A stretch of DNA of 64,000 nucleotides from Nigrospora sphaerica (taxonomy: Eukaryota; Ascomycota; Sordariomycetes; Amphisphaeriales; Apiosporaceae): assembly GCA_018287875.1 (NCBI GenBank), contig JAGVVL010000017.1:558001-622000 (forward strand), in the 5' to 3' direction. Below are positions 55,910-64,000 of the stretch, in pieces. A program made the position numbers and the translations under genes. The first letter of the stretch is position 1; each line of letters begins with the position of its first letter. A model generated the notes under the pieces. That model was not told where the DNA came from. It was given only the letters and a program-made list of their open reading frames with translations, and did not search any database.

Positions 55910-57201
55910 ATGCACAACATCAAGTACCTCGTCGTTGCCGCCGCCACTCTCCAGGGTGTTGATGCTCTGCCTGCCATCTATGGCTTCAAGTCCCCCACGG
56001 CTCGTGTCACTACCCGAACCAGCAGAGCGCTCACTATTGCCCGCACGATCGCTCCTTCTTCGTCGTCGCTTTCGGTCACCACCGAAACTAGCGGAAGCGA
56101 GACGACGACCGAGACACTAGCCCCTTCGACCTCGTTCCCAGTCACCACCGAGACCAGCGACTCTTTAACTATTACCCAGACCCTGATTCCGTCGTTACTT
56201 CCGGTCACTATCGAGACTAGCGGAAGCGAGACGACGACCGAGACACTGGCCCCTTCGACCTCGTTCCCAGTCACCACCGAGACCAGCGACTCTTTAACTA
56301 TTACCCAGACACTGGCCCCTTCGACCTCGTTCCCAGTCACCACCGAGACCAGCGACTCTTTAACTATTACCCAGACACTGGCCCCTTCGACCTCGTTCCA
56401 GATCACCACCGAGACTAGCGGAATCGAGACGACGACCGAGACACTGGCCCCTTCGATCTCGTTCCCGGTCACCACCGAGACCAGCGGCTCTTTAACTATT
56501 ACCCAGACCTTGATTCCGTCGTTACTTCCGGTCACGACGGAGACTAGCGGAAGCGAGACGACGATCGAGACACTAGCCCCTTCGACCTCGTTCCCGGTCA
56601 CCACCGAGACCAGCGACTCTTTAACTATTACCCAGACCCTGATTCCGTCGTTACTTCCGGTCACTATCGAGACTAGCGGAAGCGAGACGACGACCGAGAC
56701 ACTGACCCCTTCGACCTCGTTCCCGGTCACCACCGAGACCAGCGACTCTTTAACTATTACCCAGACCCTGGCTCCGTCATCGCTCCCGGTCATGACGGAA
56801 ACTAGTGGCTCTTCAACTATTACCCAGACCCTGATTCCGTCGTCGCTTCCGGTCACCACCGAGACTAGCGGAAGCGAGACGGCGACCGAGACACTGACCC
56901 CTTCGACCTCGTTCCCAGTCACCACCGAGACCAGCGACTCTTTAACTATTACCCAGACACTGGCCCCTTCGACCTCGTTCCCGGCCACCACCGAGACCAG
57001 CGGCTCTCTGACCATCACCCGGACCTCGATCCCTCCTACCGGGGTTACCATTACCAGCACGAGCACCGGCAGTTCCACCACCGCTGTAAGTACCCAGCCA
57101 CAAGATATGCCGAGATCTACAAGAAGGGGCTACTGACAGAGGATACGCAGACTTTCACGAGGACTGCCACCAAAACCAAGACGAGGTACGGCTGGTACTA
57201 A
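55910..57201 (+). CDS. Secreted Ser/Thr-rich tandem-repeat protein
   Basis: Two exons, 55910-57085 and 57151-57201, with a 65-base intron (GTAAGT to ACGCAG), give 408 residues. A signal peptide (MHNIKYLVVAAATLQGVDA) is followed by a short basic segment, then ~15 tandem copies of a 21-22-residue unit. The two main forms are TLAPSTSFPVTTETSDS plus LTITQ and TLIPSLLPVTIETSGS plus ETTTE. The chain is over a third Ser and Thr, so it should be heavily O-mannosylated and extended, like fungal wall or adhesin stalk regions. No ligand-binding domain or GPI tail is seen; the end is basic and aromatic (TRTATKTKTRYGWY). The function is unknown; a structural or adhesive wall role is inference. The first ATG after the pyrimidine-rich leader gives the signal peptide. 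Confidence 0.82.
56051..57022 (+). repeat. Coding tandem repeat array, ~15 units of 63-66 bp
   Basis: Units of 21 or 22 codons alternate between an APSTSF form and an IPSLL form. Some neighbouring units are nearly identical at base level, for example the ones starting near 56245 and 56311, which indicates recent unit gain or exchange. Copy number is likely to vary between strains. Confidence 0.9.
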
Positions 57202-57688
57202 GCCGACCGGCTTGTCCGGGCTCATGAGGAACACGACTTGGAAACAGAGCTCAGTAGCAAGAGCTCTGAAGGATGGATGGATCACGCCAACATCTGGCTT
57301 CATACTGACTTTGGCACTTGACGGAAGGATTTGGTGACTCCTTACTTCGTTAAATGGCCACAGCCGCGATAGACGAGATATTTGAAATGAAAAGGGAATT
57401 AATGAGCATTGTTACGAGCCTACAAGGTTCATTCACGTGTTTGGGGACACCAAGCACCAGGCAGACGGGCCTCACGAGGAAAGAAGATGGTAGGTGAAGC
57501 TTGAATATTAGGTTATTCTTATGCGGGTGGCATTTTGCTAAAGAACAACCAAGCAGGTGGCAGTGGGCCTCCGGCATCCGGCTCGGCGGGGCGCGAATCG
57601 AAAGGGTGGGGAGGGATCCAGGGCCCGGGTATAGGGGACGTCATAGGCGTCGAGGGAGAGAAAGTGAGGACGACGAAACCCCGGGGGC
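57202..57688. other. Convergent 3' intergenic region
   Basis: The Ser/Thr repeat gene and the CFEM gene end into this 0.5 kb. No other feature is seen. Confidence 0.6.
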
Positions 57689-58287
57689 TTACAGGGCAAG
57701 GGCGAGAGCGGCAGCAGCGAAGCCCAGGCCGGCCAGGTTGTGGGCGGCGCCGGCGGTCGAGGGGTCGGCGGTGGACGAGGCGCCGCCAGGGGTGACCTTG
57801 CTGCCGCCGCCAACGGAGCCGGTGGGGGAGGCCGTCGTCGAGTTGGAGAAGGTCGGGGCCGACGGCTTGGCGTTGTCGGAAGCCGACTTGTCCGTGGCAC
57901 CGCCGGCGGCGACGATGGAGCAGATCTGGGTGCTGACCTTCATGGCCACTGTGGGAACGTGGTTTCTCGTCAGCAAAGAAGACACCAGGACAGGGTGGGG
58001 GGGGGGAGAGGGGGAGAGAAAACGAAGGGCAGTCGTCTGTCATTCTCCAACGTACCCTGCATTTCCTCCTGGTCGCAGCCGGTCGAGATACAAGGCAGGG
58101 CCGCCTTGGTCAGGTCCTCAAGCTTGCCGCACTGGCACGCGTTGTCGTTCAGCTTGCAGCCGATCTTGGGCGAGGCCGTGTCGACGCAGGTCTGGGCGCA
58201 CGCGGGCATCTGCTTTACGACATCCTGGAGGCTCTGGGCGGCGACGGTGGCGGCCAGGGCCGAGTAGACGAGGGTCTTGAACTGCAT
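57689..58287 (-). CDS. CFEM-domain GPI-anchored protein
   Basis: Two exons on the minus strand, 58287-58056 and 57948-57689, give 163 residues; the 107-base intron starts GTACGT and ends CCACAG. A signal peptide (MQFKTLVYSALAATVAAQ) is followed by a CFEM domain (~19-90) with eight Cys at about 30, 34, 44, 51, 53, 66, 71 and 87, including the NDNACQC core. The eighth Cys comes from exon 2. A Ser/Thr/Gly-rich spacer follows, then a hydrophobic tail (AGLGFAAAALALAL) typical of GPI attachment. CFEM proteins are confined to fungi; some bind haem for iron uptake, others act at the surface or in pathogenicity. The exact role cannot be decided here. The start is the only ATG giving the signal peptide. 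Confidence 0.9.
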
Positions 58288-61200
58288 CTTGGGAAAGGTT
58301 GCTGAGGGAAGGTTCGAGAGATGGGCTGGAACGAGTGTACCACGGGGGCGAAGAGAGCAAGAAACGAGAGAAGGCAGGCCTTTGCGATTAATTAAAAGTG
58401 AAGAATAGGTTTCGACTGAGGAACTTCCGGAATCATCAAAACGGGACGAGGAGCGAAGACGGGCTCATTTATTTCCAGGGCGCGCAACCAGCAGCGGGCC
58501 AGGACCAGTGGATCGGTGACGGGAGACGGCGACGCTCAATAGCCCCAGGAGGCCGTTCATCTCGGGGCGGCCCACGTCGCCTGGGAGTCGGGAGCGAATA
58601 GGGGGCACTTGGGAGGGCTTCAGATGCTTTTCGGCCGGGGTCGATGGGTAACCCCCACCCCCTGCGTGTGGCCCGGGTCAGCATGGGCGCTACAAACAGG
58701 GCGCGAAGGCTCGTTGGGGGCTAGCAAGGCTCTGCCAAGAACCCCCTCATAGGCCACCAGGCTTCCCTAACCTCGTCCCGGTGGGGAGCCCCGTTTCCTC
58801 CGGATCGGCCCCGAAGTTCCTCGCCTGTGGCGCGCTTGAAACGCGGCGGGCTATTGTGATGGGCGGGCATCCTTGCCCCTGGATTTGCCTGCCGGTCAGC
58901 CTGAGTGGAAGCTGGCAGTAGGCAGTTGACGTGCAGGACTAATGCAGCCAAACCGGGTGCCAGATTGACGGTTCGCTTAAAAGCCAACAAGAACAACAAC
59001 AACAGATTGACGGTTCACCCCTCGGCCTTCGTCCGCTTCAAGGATATCCTGAACCTCGGTATCAATAGTTATGCGCAGAACAGGCAATAGCCGCGGGTTG
59101 ATGGTCGATGGACGCGACTCCTTGAGAGCCGATGCTCCCCGACTCGGTGCCAGCAACAGGTCGAAGCTCTCGTTTGGTTCTGTCGCTCGGCATGTAGCGT
59201 ACCGTCGGGAAGCTCCCGCTCTGCACAGTCCAGTCGAGCAGTCCGTCGGGAGCTGCCGGAGTCGCTGGGTAACCAGGAAGTACTCACGAGCGGCCGCGAG
59301 CCGAGCGCGCGGCCCCCAACATGGCGATCTGGAGAGAGCGATCGACGGTAGATGCAGGTGACGGCCGGATGGAACGAGTAAAGACAGAGCGCGCAGGAAG
59401 GGTTTCCCTCTGCGGATCGCCTGAGATGGCAACGGAACGGGCCCCAGAGCTCAGGAGGGTATCTCACCCCCCAGGCCAACCGGAGCCGGCCTGTGCTACC
59501 CCCATTCAATGGGAGCCAGAGCTTGTCTCCCCGCAGGACGTCTCGTCTCATCCCGAACCGCATAGTCGCATGCCGCGGTAGTGACAGACTAATAAAACCC
59601 AGCAGGCGCGACGAGTCGTGCAGGTCAACGCCGGGGCCAGACCTGGTAGGCACAAATTGGCTGACTGGTAGGCAAAAACTCCCATGCTCCCGAGGGGGGT
59701 TGCGGTGGAAGGCGCTCCACCGCCAGCGTGGGGCAACGGCTTATGCCAGCACGCGAAGAAGTGCCGGCGCAATTTCCCCAGCTCCATTCTGGCCGCCCCA
59801 GTCGCAAGCGCCCCTGCCTCTGATCGTGGAGGCTTGTTTTCGATCTACACGATAACTTTCCCTACGCAGCAGCTGATACTGCGAGCATTGGCATTCCAGA
59901 AATCCCGAGTCAGTCCCAACCTCGTCATTGCCCGTATCCGCCAGCAGGGTACGCAGTCCCAGGGGGACATATCACACCGCCCATCGTATATCCGGCCGCT
60001 ATCGTGTAATAACTCGACACGTTGATTGAACCCGGCACGACCGCCGCGCCCTTTTCCATCTCTAGCCATCCCTCGCTCGTGGGCGAGGCGGGAGACTCGC
60101 GGCAGCATCACTGCCATACGCGTCTACGCCTCATGCCCTCCCGCCGCCCCAGTATGGCAAAGCCCAATCAAGCCTCCTTTGACAAGCGAGGCGAGCGCCG
60201 CCTCTACACCCCAGGGAGCGGTCAGCCCTGAAGCAAAAAAGGCCCGTCGGTCCAGAGTCGACCGCAGGAAGCACCACGACCACTCGGATTACGATGTCCG
60301 GTGTTCATCCACTCGAACCGGCGAAGCTCGCGAGGCGTCCCACTCCCTTGCCCTATGAACCAAAAGGCGCCTTAGTCTGTAACACTTCCCGTGAACGGCT
60401 GGGGCCGTGATCCTGACGCTGCTGGCGGCGCTACCAGAGAACGCGTACGCCAGCTAGCTACACGCACGCTAGCGCAGCCGCCAACACGAGATGAGACCAG
60501 TGGTGAGATTACCGGCGTTTTATTATCGCACATGGCCTACGCAGTACTGGCAACAGGGGGCTTACCGACATACGGAATCCGGGTAGAGACGCAAGCGGGG
60601 CCGGTCCGCCCTAGAAAGGATGGCAACCTGGGTGGTCTCGACGCCTCCGCAAACCTACCAGAACCCGTCGGATCCGACGCCGGATTTCGTTCACATACCC
60701 TAGGGAGGCGTGGAAATTGAAGTGTCAGGTCGTTTTCTTCCTTCGATGCACATATGGGCGCCGCCAGACGCAAGCCTTCAGCATCACTGCCTCCAGCCCG
60801 GATACTGACTCCCATTGACGGAGGTAACGTCCTTCACCAAGCTCGCTGTCACACAGCGCGGAAGCCTTAGCAGACTGGCTCCGATCGAGCGTCGCAACCG
60901 CAACAGTTAGCAGGACGCTACAATCCATCCTAGAATATGAGGCTTAAGAAGTCAGCAAGTTGTCACATACGACCATAGCTTCCAGAAAACTCGGGATCCC
61001 GTCCGCTCTCCCATAGATAAGCTGGAAAGCGCCGAATTAGTACTAGGGTCGGTGACGACCTGGGAATCCTCGGTGTTGTATGTTTTGCTTTTTTGCTTCT
61101 CTTATACTTTTCGGCCAGGCCAGATGCAACGAAATGTAAAGCACACCCGCCCCCGTACTGTGATAAAATCATCTGGGTACCACCCCTCCCTCATACCTAC

Positions 61201-61695
61201 GTCTTCCCAGAGGTTGCTGATGGTTTCTCCTTAAAAGCAGTAAATAGAGGAACCTAGTGGAACTCGGCCAGGGATACAAGGAAGACCGCCGTGGCATATC
61301 GATGGTCACCATTTCAACCAACTGTAAGGACTAAAAACACTTTAGGGGGTGGTAGGCCTTTTCACCTCCTCTCCACTCAGTGCCAACCTGGCTCCAAGGC
61401 GAGGACCTCGCATTTTCCGAAGTCTATTTCAATGGGGACAGAGGAGCCTCTATATAAGTTTGACTGCTTCAGGATATTCTGGTTATATGAAGATCGGCCT
61501 TGGCTCCGTCAGGAGCGCGTGAACAGACGTTAGTGGTGGTCATGTCCAAACCACCGTCTCTCCAATTCCAGTTGTGGACACCAGAGCCTTGGAGGTAAGG
61601 CCTATCTGAAAACACAACCCCGAGAGTTCGGATCCACTCGATGGTGCGCTACCTCCAATATGGACAACCCCAACTCTCCTCATTCCCCTACTCCC
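58288..61695. other. Gene-poor intergenic region around 5S rRNA copy 2
   Basis: Only the 5S gene at 60965-61083 is supported. A TTAATTAAAA stretch at 58388-58397 could belong to the CFEM promoter. The other open frames are short and unconvincing. Confidence 0.55.
60965..61083 (+). rRNA. 5S ribosomal RNA (dispersed copy 2)
   Basis: 119 bases match copy 1 at 22326 except at position 23 (A here). Ends ACATACG and TGTATGT pair. The box C-like GGGTCGGTGACGACC is intact. An AATATGA element lies ~30 bases upstream, weaker than the TATATATA of copy 1, and a T6 run follows at 61090, as needed for polymerase III termination. Confidence 0.93.
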
Positions 61696-64000
61696 TCAAT
61701 AACCCTCCGGACCCACAAAGAGGGCCGTCATGCCGGCGGTGCGGTGGACCCGGGGCGGTGCGCAGGGCACGTCGCGCCGGGCAGCCTCGAGTGCGGCCGC
61801 GCGCTTCCGGCGGTCCGCCAGGAGGTCGAACGGCAGGCGCCGGCCGCTCGCCGCGATGTAGAAGCAAACAGCGGGGGCGCGCTCAATGGGTCGCATTACG
61901 GTAGCAGGACAACGCCCGCCGTCCGGCCGCGGGGGATTCCGGCCCGCAGGGAGGTCGGCGGGCCCCGGCGCGCTCTGCGCTGGCAGCAGCGGCGCCAGGT
62001 CGCACGAGTCTTCGGAGAAGCGTGACTCGGGGGCCGCCGTCGGGCCCCTCGCGTCGCCGCTGGCGTCCCGCGTACCGGGGTCCGCGAGCACAACGTCGGA
62101 CGTGAGGGCCTTGTCCATGCTGTGGTGGCGGACGGCAAGACTGGCGAGGAGACCGGCGGCGGCTGCGCCGGTGAGGACCCAGAATACGGCGCGGAAGCCG
62201 TGGACGTAAGCGTCGAGGGCGATGGCGCGGAAGGGGTCGGCGGGGCCCAGACGCGGCAGGACGCTGGCGGCGAAGGCTTCGGCGTCGCGGGCGGGGGCGT
62301 CGGGGAAGCCACCGGCACGCAGGTGGGCGGCCATGGCGTTCTGGAAGACGGTGCCGCCGACGGCGACCCCGACAGCCATACCCAGGGTGCGGACGGCGGC
62401 GTAACAGGCGGCGGCGGCGCCACTATCGCGCGCCGCTGCAATCGCCTGCGTTGCCACGTTGACGCTCGTCAGCACCATGCCATTGCCGACGCCGAGCACG
62501 GCCAACGCGGCCACCCACACGGGCACCGGCGTCGCTTCGTCCAGCAGCTGCCGCGACCCACAGCCCACAGTGGTCAGTACCCACCCGGCCCAGAGCGCCC
62601 ATCGGAACCGGCCCAGCCGCGTCGCCAGCACCGACACCACGATGCTGCCCGGCACTAGCAGGCATGAGATGGAGAACATGTTGATGCCAGCCTGCGTTGG
62701 TGACGCGAACCGGACCGCCACGAAGTAGAAGGGGATGTAGAAGAAGGCGCAAAAGAGCTGAAAAAGGAGGGTCCCTGCCGTCAGTAGCCGTTGGGCCCTG
62801 TGCCTGGGGGAAGGGCCTTTCACTCACTACGAAGCCTTGGAGAAAGGCGCAGCTGTACGCCGCCACGGCCGACCGCGAGAGAAACAGCCAGGGTTTGAGC
62901 ATGGGCTCTCGAGCCCTGAGGCAGTCCCACAGGACGGCCAGTACCACGCCGGTGATTCCCAGGGCCATGGGCAAGATGGTCTGGGCACTCAACCAGTTGT
63001 ACTGCACGCCTGCCCAAGAAAGACCAACGAGAAAGCTGGCCATACCGGCGAGGAAAAAGAATCCCCCTATCCAGTCGACGCGCTGCAATTTGGCGGCGAA
63101 GGATGCCTTTTCGGCCCGCAAATTGACATAAATGGGGACGAGAATCAGGCCAAAAACGCAAAACGGAAACTGTGGCATACGGTCAGTATCCTTGTTCCAC
63201 TTCTTTGGGAAGTAAGAGGGATGGGTCACTTGCGTTGATGTAAAAGCACCAGCGCCACGAGTAGCGCTCGACGACGAAGCCACCGACGAGAGGGCCCAGG
63301 ACGGTGCCGAGGGCCCAGGCAGCAAGGACGAGGGCGAAGTACTTGGGGCGCTGGCGCAGCGGTATGAGGTCGGCGTAGATGATCTGGCCCATGGTGACGA
63401 TGCCGCCGCCGCCGACGCCCTGGAGCTACACCAACATGCCGAGTCAGTCATCTCCTTCAGCCGGGGTTTGGTAGAGCCTTTTGGGGGCTGCCTCGGGCGA
63501 AAAGGCCCGGCGTGACACGTCGGGACGGAAGTATATCGGGAGAGGTTCGTTGCTATAAACAAAAAAAAGTCGGAGACAAAACACCGAAGGTGGGCTTACC
63601 GCACGGCCGGCGAAAAGGGCGGGAAAGGCGCGGGCCACAGGCGCGCACATGAGCGTGCCCGCCGTGAAGCAGGCGAGCGACAGAAGCAGCAGCGCCCGCC
63701 GCCCGAATATGTCAGACAGCGCCGCGATGACGGGCTGGGACACTGCGCACGCCAGCAGATACGCCGTACCGGCCCAAAAGGCGTCAGAGGCCGAGCCGCC
63801 GAGCTCGACCGCCAAAGTCTACGGGGCGAAAAGTAGAAGATCTGGCGTCAGTTTGGCGTCATGATGCCTAGGAATGGGTGGTTCCATGAAAGGGAGAAGA
63901 TGGGTCAAGAGGAGGAAGGTAGAATGGGCACTCACAGGCAATACGGGTACCAGGACCGTCGCGTCCAGGGCCACCATCAGCGAGACGACGGCGATGGTAA
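61696..64000 (-). CDS. MFS multidrug-type transporter (DHA2-like), 5' end outside the window
   Basis: Five exons are visible on the minus strand: 64000-63936 (partial), 63818-63600, 63425-63234, 63169-62828 and 62757-61696. They fit one frame of ~625 residues. The visible start is TIAVVSLMVALDATVLVPVLP, the first membrane segment with the LDxT motif of drug:H+ antiporters. The loop SDIFGRRALLLLS is the MFS signature, followed by GRALQGVGGGGI and the motif C-like region LGTVLGPLVGGFVVERYSWRWCFYIN. The number and spacing of hydrophobic segments fit a 14-segment DHA2-type exporter of drugs, toxins or siderophores. The intron 63233-63170 has a GC donor (GCAAGT). The C-terminal ~150 residues after VRHHSMDKAL are Arg/Pro/Ala-rich, unlike the family, so the stop may not be the functional end. 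Substrate unknown. Confidence 0.88.

Noticed and set aside
56051..57022. CRISPR-like array
   Set aside because: The 63-66-bp repeats are contiguous, in frame and coding, with no spacers.

Overview
This is a stretch of a filamentous ascomycete genome (Pezizomycotina, most likely Sordariomycetes). The evidence is genes split by short introns of about 50-150 bases with GT/AG borders (one GC-AG), a GC-rich coding bias, dispersed single 5S rRNA genes, and families typical of these fungi: CFEM and HsbA surface proteins, a PDR/ABCG transporter, a DUF3659/LEA-like repeat protein, and an ascomycete-type RAP1. The species cannot be fixed from the sequence alone.

Layout. 1-14.0 kb holds two large same-strand relatives: a 2299-residue acidic disordered protein ending in DUF3659-type repeats, and a 1138-residue protein with ten such repeats and a DUF6987-type C-terminus. 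15.4-17.4 kb is a four-exon DUF676-type serine hydrolase. 20.6-21.4 kb is an HsbA-like secreted protein. A gene-poor 5 kb follows with a 5S rRNA gene at 22.3 kb. 26.6-31.4 kb encodes a full-size PDR multidrug transporter. 32.2-35.4 kb is a head-to-head pair of presumed mitochondrial genes: the ATP-synthase assembly factor FMC1 (minus) and an EngB-family GTPase with a long unusual tail (plus). 36.3-40.0 kb (minus) is RAP1, with BRCT, two Myb-like domains, an ARID-like domain and the RAP1 C-terminal domain; two telomere repeats lie five bases before its start codon. SWF1-like DHHC palmitoyltransferase is divergent from it at 41.1-42.4 kb. A GPI-type surface protein (44.2 kb), an AT-richer gene-poor block with a decayed tandem repeat (46.6 kb) and a small secreted protein (48.0 kb) follow. 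50.4-52.7 kb (minus) is a copper amine oxidase, 53.8 kb an F-box protein with a likely C-terminal frameshift, 55.9 kb a Ser/Thr-rich secreted repeat protein, and 57.7 kb (minus) a CFEM GPI protein. A second 5S gene lies at 61.0 kb. The right end (61.7-64.0 kb, minus) is most of an MFS transporter whose 5' end is outside the window.

The genes do not form one pathway. Themes are cell-surface or secreted proteins (HsbA, GPI protein, small secreted protein, Ser/Thr repeat protein, CFEM), efflux (ABCG, MFS), mitochondrial biogenesis (FMC1/EngB) and telomere biology (RAP1). I see no biosynthetic cluster, intact transposon, CRISPR or prophage. The points most worth following are the telomere repeats in the RAP1 leader and its ARID-like domain, the higher-order repeat design of the DUF3659 protein, the EngB tail, and overlapping mutually exclusive inverted repeats at 18.3 kb. 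Exon borders were placed by eye from splice consensus, reading frame and family resemblance, with no transcript data.
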